From Blattamonas nauphoetae (Eukaryota; Preaxostyla; Oxymonadida): a stretch of 64,000 nt of DNA. Made by a program: the position numbers and the translations under genes. The notes beneath the pieces were generated by a model. It ran no database searches. It saw only the letters and a list, made by a program, of their open reading frames with translations, and was not told the DNA's origin. Shown here piece by piece: positions 54,811 through 64,000 of the stretch. The first letter of the stretch is position 1. Each line of letters begins with the position of its first letter. The DNA lies in NCBI GenBank assembly GCA_033064195.1, contig JARBJD010000064.1, positions 62,001 to 126,000 on the forward strand, given 5' to 3'.

Positions 54811-57800
54811 GACAGAAAGATCGTTTGTTCTCTCTCATTTCGATGCTTATTGTCTTAGTTCATTTGATACTTATCATTCAGCAGATAATCAGGAGAAGAA
54901 GACCTTTGGCTGCGCCACATGCAACATTTTCTCCGATCTCTGTGAAGCATGCATTCACTACTGCCACAAAGGTCATCAAATCATCGATCATGGACAGACT
55001 ACCAAATTTACTTGTGTGTGCGGTGATCATAGTGGCTCCAGCATCGTCAACACAACACGTGGATCAGTCCGAGTCCATCATTCTGTTGAAGGATATATCA
55101 AGACATCTCTCTACCCCATGAATCCCCATCCATCGACACTATACTTTGAGCTTGCCAAAGCAAATCTCTATCTGTCACATGCGCAATCTCAACCTCCAAA
55201 CGATCTCAACATTGCGTTTGTGACATCTGGAGAGTATCATGACCAGAATCTTAGCAAACCATCGCCAATTCAACCATATGAAAATCCAGTGGGTCTTCAA
55301 TTTTCGCAATATTTCGATCGGTTTGTTGATGAAATGTTCATGTTACAGACCAACCTGAACACCCTTCCAGCGAAACTTACAACTGATATTATCTTCCCTG
55401 CTGTCGTCAATCCGTTGATTATGTTCATGTTCCTGCATTATCAACGTCTTACTGTCGTCTCAGCGTTCGCACGCCATCCGTTCTTCCCAAAGCAACAATC
55501 ACATTTCTGTTCATCTCTGACGTCATGTTCGCAATCACCTCAATTATCTGATGCATATGTCTGCTTATCGTGTCTGTCGTATTCAAATTCCCCTCATTAT
55601 CACACACAATCCCTCAATCCTCCCATCTTCGATCAAGATCCAGCTTTTTCCTCGATTTCCGGATTTATCTGTCCCAGTTGTGTTCAACACTGCCATTTGG
55701 GACATACAGTTGTCTGTGTTGGTCATTTCCAATATCAATGCGCTTGTTTCAGAAATCAGAACTGCTCAATCTTCAACGGTTTCTCTGAGACGATCCAAAA
55801 CTTATTTGACAACGTCTCAACCACCCCAGTTGATCAACCCATCACATCTTCCAAAAAACAAGAAAACCAGCCCCCATATCGACTTGTTACAACACTTCGA
55901 TACGAACGGGAATGCCTCCGATGCTCGTCGAACAATCGAAAGGTTTCGTTGGTCGATCTTTTAAACACAGACATCGACCTCCATGTTATCTTCTTCTATG
56001 CATGCGCATATTCTGTTCTACCATTTGTAAATTATTTCGTGTCAGATCCACTCTTCGATGTCAACACTGGGATCTCTCAACCGAAACTTTCAATCTCCCC
56101 TTTATACATCGCATGTTGTTATGGTTCTGTTGATGTTGTCCGTATTTTGCTCCGAAGAGCCGATCTGAAGGTGAATTGTGGGAAAGAATCAACGCACATC
56201 ATCCTCAACCAGAAACTGGTCGAATCACCTCTCCACGCTGCTCTGAGCAGAAACCATACAGATATTGTTGAAGCAATCCTCACCCAGAAACCAGACCTCC
56301 ATTTCGACCCACACGACTTCAGCCCACATTTCATCCCCACGCAAGCCATCTCATCCCTGGAACACTTCCCTGCTCTCAATGTTGATACTGTTACAGCTGC
56401 TCTACTTCAGCAAAAAGGTCGAAATCGGAGTTCAGCAGCTAGATCACTCTCCCCATCACCAAGTTTCTTCCGGCTCTCCCCTTCCATGACTCCGCCTTCC
56501 CAGCCCATCTTCACTCGATCCCCGCCTTCCCAACCACTCCTTTCTCGTCCTGCATACAGTCCAAATTCCTCGTTACTCGCTCCTGATCCAGTTAGTCCCA
56601 TCCGTCATGATTTCCTTCGGAATCAGCCGCCAGCCTCCCTCACACCCCCAAATCCTCGTCGAATTGACCAAAACACTCGTCCTGTGTCCCCCTCTTACAT
56701 AATCCCTCTTTCCATCTCTCTTGATTCCCATACTCTCCCCATAACAAGACTCGTTGACGTGACATGTGGGCTGAAGCTATTTCTGCTAAAACCGACCCCA
56801 CAAGACCCTGTTTTGTTCCCTCTCCCAGCCATTCGATTTCCTGTTGATGTTTTGAGGGAAATGGACACCGAAACGGGGAAAATAAAAAAACCGGTCCGAT
56901 CGTCCGATCTCGTCCAATTCGACGAACATGGCAATTTTGTTGGAAAACGAGTTGATACACACATTCCTGATGGCTACCACGTTGATTTATTCGAAGCCAT
57001 CAAAAAATCCAAATTTGCCCATGATCCAACCGCGGCGAGTCGAGATTTCGTCGCTGTGATGAAACCCACAAATGTGGACTTCTCGTTCGATCAGAAAGTG
57101 GGTGGGCAGATCGAAAGGACATCTTGTCTCATCCAGCCACACCACTCCCTTCCAACCTGGCTTCTGGAGCCTTCAAATCCCATCCGAGGCATTTCTTATT
57201 CTTCGGAATTGTCGAGAGACACGCATCTCAGCACAGCGTTCGGTCTGGACACGTTCCTTCTCTCCAAAACACAAACAAAACCATCACTTTCGTCGGTTTT
57301 CAAAAGCATCCTCTCTGATCCAACTGAAAGTGTACACGACGATCCACTCGTGTCTCTGACGCAATCGTGGACGAATCCGGAACAGGGAGCTGATCTTCGG
57401 CTCTCCACACTCCGATTCACTGACAACTTCCAACAACGAAAATTACTCAACATTCCAACACTTCCATCAGCGTCGTTCGTTCCTCTCTTCTCGATCGGAC
57501 GAGATGTTGTTCTGTCCCCTTCTCTCTCCCTCTCATCCGCTTCATTCAAACGCCCTCACATGATCACAGAACCACTCCAAATCATTTCCGCACACATCGC
57601 CGGCGCAGTTGGCCGTCGTCTCATCGTTCTGACAGAAAGCACCAATCCACTCCTTCGAGCACAGCCAGTTCTTCCTGAAGCCACACAGAATTTCGATGGC
57701 GCGGTGTTGGGTCTAAATCAGGGTCATTTGGCTGGCACCAAGACCGATCCGGTGCTGTTGAGACAGTTGAACGCTGGTCTAACAGACAAACGACAAATCA

Positions 57801-60800
57801 CAACATTTCCGATTCTGTCGTTCTTTCGTCGGGTGACCGTGGCAGAGACGAGTTCGGTTGGAAAGAATTCGTTTGAGAGCATCGATCGAGCGAAGCGATT
57901 CACAACTCGACAACGCCGAACACGAGTCATTCCGCCTGATGAAGCACCCACTCCAATTCCTGAAGCACAAGTATTGGTGAATGGAGACGACTCGGGAGTG
58001 ACATCCGTCTCAGACACTTCTGATGACACGTCATCTTCCTCGTCTTCGTCTTTGTCTTCTGATTCAAGCTCATCAACGAATGTGGGTTCGATCTTTGAGA
58101 TGCTGATGGCCGCGATGAATGGAGAACAACAGCGTCGACAAGAAGAAAGCTCGGAATCGGTATCGTCTGTCCAATCGCCGTCAGAGCAACCGTCTCCCAT
58201 CCGAGAAACTTCCGAGATCGGGGTGGATGAGGAGAGTGAGGAAGAGATGAAATCAGAAGTGGATGACGAGGCCCACAGACCGATTCTGAATCCACAATTG
58301 ATGAATAAGACAAGACGTGTGGTTGCGCTGTTTGATGTTCGAGATGTGAAGGAGACAAACAGCGATTCAGATGAAAACAACGAACAAAGCAATCAGAAAC
58401 GAGTCAGATATCGAAACTACCTCAAATCCCTCCTTTCCGTCCCCCAATCACAAGAAATCACATCCCACTCCTTCTCCCACAAACCAAATGTCCCGATTCT
58501 TCTGATTCCTCCTCTTTACACTGCCACAGCGACCAACAATTCTGAAGCGATCCGTCTCCTTCGATTGTTCGACTCAGATGAGCTCGAAGCGCGGGAATAC
58601 TCCCAAACAAGCGACGAAGCTGTTCCTGTCTTCGCGTCCCAACGGGTCCTCCCTCCAACCACTCCCCACTTCCCTCATGTCGCATCGACACTCGCAAGGG
58701 AGGACCACAGCTCGGACGAAATCTCGTTTTCGGCTGACTCTGACTCGTCTGAGATGTCAGATCACACCCGTCTCAAAGTTCAGAAATATTTGAAACGATT
58801 TCGTGTGAAAGAGAGGGCCCGACTCGAACGGATTTCCAAAATGAGAGAACTCGCAAGAGACAAGGCGGCATTCTTCAATCCTGATCGATATAAGATCACA
58901 AAAAAGCGATTTTCTTTTTATATTTCGAATAGCTTCACTCGACCACTTGTATATTCGCTGTCAGCTGGATGGCGTGTACAGTCGATGACGATTCTGACAA
59001 CACAGAGCTCTTTGGAGCGAGATGAGGAAACTAGCGAGTCGGTGTCAAACACGCCCACTCCACTCACGTCACCTGACACTTCGCTTCATTTTGGGATCAG
59101 AATCAATCCGAATGAATGTGTGCTTGGAGCGACTGTGCTCTCTCTCGCTGCTGATCGTCAATTCGATGATTGTGCCATCGAACTTCTCCAATTTACATCA
59201 ATCAATCCCAACAAATTCAGTGTAGATTCTTCCGACACAAACCGAGCTCGAGAATTGAATCAATTCGTCGCCCAGAACAGCTCTCAAGCAACCCTTCTCG
59301 ACAGAATCAAAGCTGACCATGCATCAGCTCTGAATGAAGAGAACGACCACAAACTCCAACTTCTCCTTCGCGAGGCACTGATCGGCACAGAGTTTGTTTA
59401 TCATCCCGCTGTCTGTCCACCTCTGGCCTCTGCTGTTCTTGCTCGAAGCGAAAAAGTCGTGGAAGCTCTTCTCAACGATGATCGAGTATTGGTGTGGCAT
59501 CCGTTCTATATTGAGTGGGACGACAAGAAAAGAGATTTCAGGTTCTTGACAGCAGAGATGCTAGCAAATGGATTGGGGTTCGACAAGATCAGTCAGATGC
59601 TGGAAAACAAGCGGAAAGAACAGGAATCGAAGGAAATGATGAACGACGAAGAGTTGATTGAAACGATCGCTCCAAACGAGCCGTTGTTGGATCTGCAAAA
59701 CTTGAACATGGGGGGATTCGAACGCTCCAGAATTCCCCCAACCCCTTTCAACATAACCCTCTTTCTGCAATACGCGAAAAATCCGTTCACGCAAAGAACA
59801 TTCTCGTTCTGTTTGTCGTTTGTCCATTCAGTGATTGTGGATGTGATTGATGCGTGTCGGATCGATCACCCTGTCGTCACGCCGATTGTCCAAGCTCTTC
59901 TGACACATCCACTCATCTTCACTCCACTCCAACACATTCACAAGTCATTTCTCCAACTTGTTCTCGATGACAGTGAAGTGTTCAGACAGATTCTTTTCTC
60001 AAACAGCCTTCCCCTTGTGACGTTCGTTCTGGGAGTGCTGTCGCAAGGAAGAAAGGAAGGAGAGGGGAAGGGAAGAGATGTCAGAGTTGTGTTTGACACA
60101 AAGAACTCCAAGATCCATTCACATCGATCGATGAAAGAAGCGTTCTTGTACACTCACTCACAACTCAACGAAATCAGGAATCTCGACCAAGATCGCGAAA
60201 TCAACAATCGTCTGTATGTTTGGGACGATTCAGACATCGCGTCATCTCTGTCCACTCTCTCCTCCACTCCAACGACCTCCGAATCGGCGGATGATTGGAT
60301 GGTGTTCGATCTCTCCCATTCTTCCATCACTTCTTCGTTCGTCTCATCTCTTCTGAGCGATCTCGTCACCAGCCACATCTCAGATCGACAGACATACCTC
60401 CTGAAACTGTTCGAACTTCTCCAAAACACAAAATGGAGCGAGCGGGAATCGAACACAGAGCTGAACTGGCAGACAAGAGATGAGAAAGGGAGAACACCAA
60501 TTCACCACACGGTGACACCGCATGCTCCGATGATTCTGTCCTTCTTCTTCTTTCTCTGTCAGTCTCAGACAAACGACACACCTTTCAACTTCACTCCTTC
60601 ACGAGAATTTGAAACGGGTCGGATCATAATTCAAAAGAAGCAAGTCAGCAGCGATTGGGAAAAGTGCATTGAGCCAATCCCACAACCACCAATTGAACAC
60701 TCGTCAAAAGCAACGAAATTGAGATCACATTCCATTCTGACTCCAATCATCCATGAATTAAGGGCAGAGAAAGGCGGATGTGTCCATAAAAAGGACACTC

Positions 60801-61732
60801 GAGGCTCCTTCTGCGGCGAAACACCCTTCGACCCACTCACTTTCCTCAACCATCATCTTTTCTCGGTTTTGGAGTCAGACGAAGACAAGGATGGCACAGC
60901 TGAACGTGTCGTGTTGGTTTCAAACCCATTTCTGCCGTATTCGGAAGCTGAGGAGTTCATGATGAGGGAAGCTGATATCAAGCCATTCCGAACGTGTCCG
61001 TGTCTTCTCCTTCGCTCTCAATTCAACGCTTCACTGCCTTCCAACAACAAAACACACTTCCATCCAATCACTCTGCCGTTCCACTTTCCGAAGCCTCACA
61101 ACTGCCCATCATTCTCCATTCTCGACCACTCCGGAATGACACCCTTGATGGTCGGTCTTCACAAAGACATCGTGTTCACCAAAACATTCATGTTGACGAA
61201 TCCGTGTGTGTCTCTGACGGGAGGAATGAATGCGAAAGGAGTGTTCTGCAGTCCAATTCGATCGTTGATTGGATTATCGAAACCGACAGAAGTGAATCGG
61301 ATTGTAAGTGAGGCTGAGAGGAGAGAGGGATTGAAAAACGAAGATGGGACTTGCGAACTTGGACTCTGTGATGGACAAGATCTCATTCATTGTTTGAAAG
61401 TGGAAAGGAAAGACAACAATCACACCATCCCACTTCTCCAGCATCTCCGAAAGCATCTCGATCGAGCACGTGCGCTTGGACTTCTCAATTCCAAAGAAGC
61501 GACCATCGCGATGGAGAAGAAGTTGATTAACATCAACCAGTTTGATTCCCATGGGTCGATTTTGATGTTTGCTGTGAACTCGAAGGACGCTGAGATCGTT
61601 CAAGAGATTCTCAAGTTTCAGAGTCTGAATGTGGGCTATGCGAAGGAGAATGGGACTACGGCACTTAGTATGGCACGACGGGAGGGATTATACTCGATTG
61701 TTTCGCTTCTTTCGTCACACTCTTATTTGTAA
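54737..61732 (+). CDS. Giant UBR-box zinc finger and ankyrin repeat protein
   Basis: One uninterrupted frame of 2331 residues. I take the ATG at 54737; the frame is open a little further upstream within the inverted repeat. Residues about 55-105 form a UBR-box-like zinc finger (FGCATCNIFSDLCEACIHYC, HKGHQI, FTCVCGDHSG). A second, divergent one lies at about 270-340 (YVCLSCLSYS, GFICPSCVQHCHLGHTVVCV). Ankyrin repeats follow at about 445-520 (SPLYIACCYGSVDVVRILLR, ESPLHAALSRNHTDIVEAIL) and close to the C-terminus (GSILMFAVNSKDAEIVQEIL, TALSMARREGLYSIVSLLSS). Between them are Pro/Ser-rich linkers and an acidic Ser-rich stretch near 1085-1180. UBR boxes recognise N-degrons in ubiquitin ligases; no RING or HECT domain was recognised, so a ligase role is not shown. 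No intron. Confidence 0.85.
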   Translation: MKMRKVICPFFGNSCHFPGDPNQLMTERSFVLSHFDAYCLSSFDTYHSADNQEKKTFGCATCNIFSDLCEACIHYCHKGHQIIDHGQTTKFTCVCGDHSGSSIVNTTRGSVRVHHSVEGYIKTSLYPMNPHPSTLYFELAKANLYLSHAQSQPPNDLNIAFVTSGEYHDQNLSKPSPIQPYENPVGLQFSQYFDRFVDEMFMLQTNLNTLPAKLTTDIIFPAVVNPLIMFMFLHYQRLTVVSAFARHPFFPKQQSHFCSSLTSCSQSPQLSDAYVCLSCLSYSNSPHYHTQSLNPPIFDQDPAFSSISGFICPSCVQHCHLGHTVVCVGHFQYQCACFRNQNCSIFNGFSETIQNLFDNVSTTPVDQPITSSKKQENQPPYRLVTTLRYERECLRCSSNNRKVSLVDLLNTDIDLHVIFFYACAYSVLPFVNYFVSDPLFDVNTGISQPKLSISPLYIACCYGSVDVVRILLRRADLKVNCGKESTHIILNQKLVESPLHAALSRNHTDIVEAILTQKPDLHFDPHDFSPHFIPTQAISSLEHFPALNVDTVTAALLQQKGRNRSSAARSLSPSPSFFRLSPSMTPPSQPIFTRSPPSQPLLSRPAYSPNSSLLAPDPVSPIRHDFLRNQPPASLTPPNPRRIDQNTRPVSPSYIIPLSISLDSHTLPITRLVDVTCGLKLFLLKPTPQDPVLFPLPAIRFPVDVLREMDTETGKIKKPVRSSDLVQFDEHGNFVGKRVDTHIPDGYHVDLFEAIKKSKFAHDPTAASRDFVAVMKPTNVDFSFDQKVGGQIERTSCLIQPHHSLPTWLLEPSNPIRGISYSSELSRDTHLSTAFGLDTFLLSKTQTKPSLSSVFKSILSDPTESVHDDPLVSLTQSWTNPEQGADLRLSTLRFTDNFQQRKLLNIPTLPSASFVPLFSIGRDVVLSPSLSLSSASFKRPHMITEPLQIISAHIAGAVGRRLIVLTESTNPLLRAQPVLPEATQNFDGAVLGLNQGHLAGTKTDPVLLRQLNAGLTDKRQITTFPILSFFRRVTVAETSSVGKNSFESIDRAKRFTTRQRRTRVIPPDEAPTPIPEAQVLVNGDDSGVTSVSDTSDDTSSSSSSSLSSDSSSSTNVGSIFEMLMAAMNGEQQRRQEESSESVSSVQSPSEQPSPIRETSEIGVDEESEEEMKSEVDDEAHRPILNPQLMNKTRRVVALFDVRDVKETNSDSDENNEQSNQKRVRYRNYLKSLLSVPQSQEITSHSFSHKPNVPILLIPPLYTATATNNSEAIRLLRLFDSDELEAREYSQTSDEAVPVFASQRVLPPTTPHFPHVASTLAREDHSSDEISFSADSDSSEMSDHTRLKVQKYLKRFRVKERARLERISKMRELARDKAAFFNPDRYKITKKRFSFYISNSFTRPLVYSLSAGWRVQSMTILTTQSSLERDEETSESVSNTPTPLTSPDTSLHFGIRINPNECVLGATVLSLAADRQFDDCAIELLQFTSINPNKFSVDSSDTNRARELNQFVAQNSSQATLLDRIKADHASALNEENDHKLQLLLREALIGTEFVYHPAVCPPLASAVLARSEKVVEALLNDDRVLVWHPFYIEWDDKKRDFRFLTAEMLANGLGFDKISQMLENKRKEQESKEMMNDEELIETIAPNEPLLDLQNLNMGGFERSRIPPTPFNITLFLQYAKNPFTQRTFSFCLSFVHSVIVDVIDACRIDHPVVTPIVQALLTHPLIFTPLQHIHKSFLQLVLDDSEVFRQILFSNSLPLVTFVLGVLSQGRKEGEGKGRDVRVVFDTKNSKIHSHRSMKEAFLYTHSQLNEIRNLDQDREINNRLYVWDDSDIASSLSTLSSTPTTSESADDWMVFDLSHSSITSSFVSSLLSDLVTSHISDRQTYLLKLFELLQNTKWSERESNTELNWQTRDEKGRTPIHHTVTPHAPMILSFFFFLCQSQTNDTPFNFTPSREFETGRIIIQKKQVSSDWEKCIEPIPQPPIEHSSKATKLRSHSILTPIIHELRAEKGGCVHKKDTRGSFCGETPFDPLTFLNHHLFSVLESDEDKDGTAERVVLVSNPFLPYSEAEEFMMREADIKPFRTCPCLLLRSQFNASLPSNNKTHFHPITLPFHFPKPHNCPSFSILDHSGMTPLMVGLHKDIVFTKTFMLTNPCVSLTGGMNAKGVFCSPIRSLIGLSKPTEVNRIVSEAERREGLKNEDGTCELGLCDGQDLIHCLKVERKDNNHTIPLLQHLRKHLDRARALGLLNSKEATIAMEKKLININQFDSHGSILMFAVNSKDAEIVQEILKFQSLNVGYAKENGTTALSMARREGLYSIVSLLSSHSYL

Positions 61733-61855
61733 TGTTTTGGGCTTGATCTTCCTTTCTGAGTGTAAGTTATCTTTCAGGTGTTTATTCAAATATCATTCTT
61801 GATTTCATGCTTTTTCAGCTAAATTAACAGTGTGTGAGTATTAACAGTTCATAAA

Positions 61856-64000
61856 TCAAGAAAAACTCCCCGAGATCTCTCTCGTGATCAACGGAGCCGT
61901 CTCCTCGTCATGATCTTCGATGATTGGCTGCTGGAAGAAGTTCGAATGAATCCTTCCTCGTTGTTGAGGAATAGCGTGTTCTCGGCGATGGCGTGTGCGT
62001 GGTTTGGGAGGAACGGGAGCAGGAGCTTGCGGTGGATTGGATGGGACGGTTTGGAAAGGGTTGTTTCGATGACGAGAAGCAAGGACCTGAAGGGAGGGAA
62101 GAATGAGATGGATGAGAGAGGAGATAAAAGAGGGGTGGGTGGGAATTGAAGGGGAGAAAGGAAGGAGAGAGGAAGAGAAGATAGGAGAGAGGAAGAGAAT
62201 CATGGCGAGTGGATGAATAGAATGGAGAAAGGAGAAGAAGAAGGGAGGAGATGACATACCATTCCGATTTTGTCAAGGGAGTGGATGATGTGTTCAAAGG
62301 GAACTGGAACGTTCATAAAATGTTGGAAGTCAATTGCATTGTCCAAATTCGACGGGATTTCTCGATGTTTTCCTGAAAATCGACAGAAAAATGATGAAAA
62401 ACGATCAAAAACGAGAATTCAAAACAAAAAAGAGGAAGACCTCAACGAAGAAGAAATCCAAAAAGGAAAAAAACGCGTTTTCACACCTCGAAACATCACA
62501 AAACCGAACACGATCTGTGACAGCGTCTTCATCTGAGCGTTGACAGATCCAATCGACGCAAACCCCAACGACAGCCCAACATTGCCGTAAGCACTGACAA
62601 GATCGAACAAAATCGACATCATCCGCACTTCGCCCGTGCTAATCCGCTTGTTTTCAATCATCGACACAACCATCACGCAGACAAAGATCATAATCACATC
62701 GCGGACTTGTGGGTTGTCTTGTTGGGCCTCGAAGAATCTCAGGAAGTATCGAACGGCGATCATCCATTTTGTTTTGTTCGAACGCTTCTTTCTGATGCGG
62801 AATTGAGGTTGGGGGCGGTTAAATGTCATTATTTGGCTTTCTGAGGCATTGATGCTGAAGAAGTCTGATGTTATGGTTTGATCGTCAGAGAAAGTCATAT
62901 CTGAAGCGCCTTGGAGGAGATATGCCGGGAGCGGAACGAGGTCACCTTGTTCTTGAATGTTCGCTGTGAGATCGCTTCGCCTTTTCTCTTCATCGTGATC
63001 AACTTCCTGTCTTGATCTCTGCAATGCAAGTATGAAAGGAAAAGGTCCAAAAAACATGGAGATGATCATGCTCCACAAAGTGCAGTTGTTGAACGTATCC
63101 TCAGGCGTAATAGAACCTCCACAGGACCGAACATTGACCGCTGAGGCGAATGCTGAACAAATCACACTAAACCACTTTCCCCTCATTGGGCTTTCGACGG
63201 GAATAGCAGAATAAAGGTTTTTCCAGTCCAGTGCGCAGATAAAGATGAAATTGAGGAAAAAGAAGAGCGCCCAGAACACGGTCAGAAGTCTGGTTTCAAC
63301 TGACTCAAACATGTGTGTATAGCAGAGACGGCTCTTCTTCATGAGAAAGTGATATATGGGTCGCTTTGATTTGCTTCGAGATTTGAAGAAATTCATCATT
63401 AGACGGAAGAGGAGGGGAAAAAGAGTATTTCCGGATGTGATCAGAAGACCGATGGTAATCGTGATTAATGGGTACGCCGCGACATCTTTGAAGCCATTTG
63501 GGATGATTGAGAGGCCAGCGTTGTTGAATAGCGAAACAGAAGAGAATAACGCGAAGAAGAAAGGGTTTGTGTGAGATGAGGCAAGCAGGTTGCGTAAGTA
63601 AGACGAACTTAAGACAGAAATGAAGAATATGAGCGTTCCCGCGCCATAGCATAGCAGAGAATACAATATCACTGCCTTGATCAACTTCCCCATCGCTTGG
63701 TATTCGTAGACGGATTCGTACAGTGGCTCGTCTGAGATTAGAATGGGCTCTGTCTCCGCAGAAAGGTTGAGATACGAGAAAATGTGTTGGTTGAGATGAG
63801 GTCGTATTTGGGGCAGGTCGGATTGGATGGAATTTGACAGTCGCTGGACGATCACTTCTCGGTTGTTGTCAGCTTCCTCATTCTCTGGAACGGGAAGATA
63901 TCGCAGTTCATACGAAAATGAATCTGGGGTCGCCCGAACTAAATCCCCTAACGGCCTAGGTTCAGAGATTTTGTCGGTTTCGATGATCGTGTGTTTGTTT
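61856..64000 (-). CDS. TrkH-type potassium transporter, 3' part (5' end beyond window)
   Basis: Exons on the minus strand: >64000-62487, 62372-62260 and 62086-61856, joined by GT-AG introns of 114 and 173 nt in consistent phase. The first exon encodes several membrane helices with TrkH/Ktr family pore patterns: SVSLFNNAGLSIIPNGF, ASAVNVRSCGGSITP and SAYGNVGLSLGFAS, with long hydrophobic helices such as PLITITIGLLITSGNTLFPL between them. The cytoplasmic loop near residues 290-350 is charged. The C-terminal exons add a hydrophilic tail (DNAIDFQHFMNVPVPFEHII, then a Pro/Arg-rich end). The frame is open to the window edge, so the first pore repeats are outside. Expected role: K+ (or Na+) uptake at the plasma or an internal membrane. 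Confidence 0.85.

Noticed and set aside
1-64000. Retroviral, LTR, Polinton-like or other capsid-bearing elements
   Set aside because: I saw no reverse transcriptase, integrase, capsid or protein-primed polymerase pattern; the termini and duplications found all fit ordinary DNA transposons.

Overview
The window is nuclear DNA of a protist. Spliceosomal introns run from 22 nt to about 170 nt, genes use standard stop codons, and there are families of β-helix surface receptors fused to degenerate kinases, ARM-like helical proteins, kinase-SPRY proteins and giant ankyrin proteins. That mix, with very many DNA transposons, resembles an anaerobic metamonad and most of all an oxymonad such as Blattamonas. 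The organism is an inference; the gene structures and element ends are read directly from the sequence. No retroviral, LTR or Polinton-like element was recognised.

Layout. 0-2 kb: start of a pogo-like transposase running off the left edge, then a broken β-helix surface gene. 2-6 kb: a 27-bp minisatellite, a TG-rich tract and fragments of a helical protein gene. 7-16 kb: a transposon graveyard (hAT-like and MULE transposase remnants, three copies of one ~590-bp element, several small elements) holding one apparently whole pogo-like element with TA duplications, 45-bp terminal inverted repeats and an intron-containing transposase gene. 17.4-21.7 kb: an ARM-like host gene (7 exons, 1083 codons once insertions are discounted) with a 435-bp MITE and a second diverged repeat inside exons. 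22.2-29.4 kb: a minus-strand receptor gene (signal peptide, β-helix ectodomain, one membrane span, pseudokinase; 1240 codons once insertions are discounted), interrupted by a 324-bp hAT-type MITE and a 3.1-kb MULE-type element that itself carries a surface-protein gene of the same family.

30.2-43.4 kb is the most striking part: a second copy of the 435-bp MITE has been split by a stack of larger elements. A 7.6-kb PIF/Harbinger-like element (60-bp inverted repeats, TTA duplication) sits in the MITE and contains a 2.3-kb hAT-like element. At its right edge is a 5.1-kb hAT-like element, which contains a 2.8-kb MULE with 446-bp terminal inverted repeats. Target duplications are readable at every level, so the order of events can be reconstructed. 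No recognisable transposase was found in any of the large elements of this stack; they carry host-type gene pieces. Each long MULE arm contains a tRNA-like A-box/B-box unit followed by a T tract.

43.5-54 kb: a tandem pair of kinase-SPRY genes (first copy destroyed, second intact), a broken β-helix gene between them, an ARM-like gene and an eight-exon coiled-coil gene. 54.3-61.7 kb: a 2331-residue protein with UBR-box zinc fingers and ankyrin repeats, preceded by a near-perfect 148-bp inverted repeat. 61.9-64 kb: the 3' part of a TrkH-type potassium transporter gene.

The recurring theme is mobile DNA carrying copies of the host's own surface-protein genes and landing inside other members of the same or similar families. 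Several host reading frames continue exactly across the target duplications, which points to young and precise insertions.
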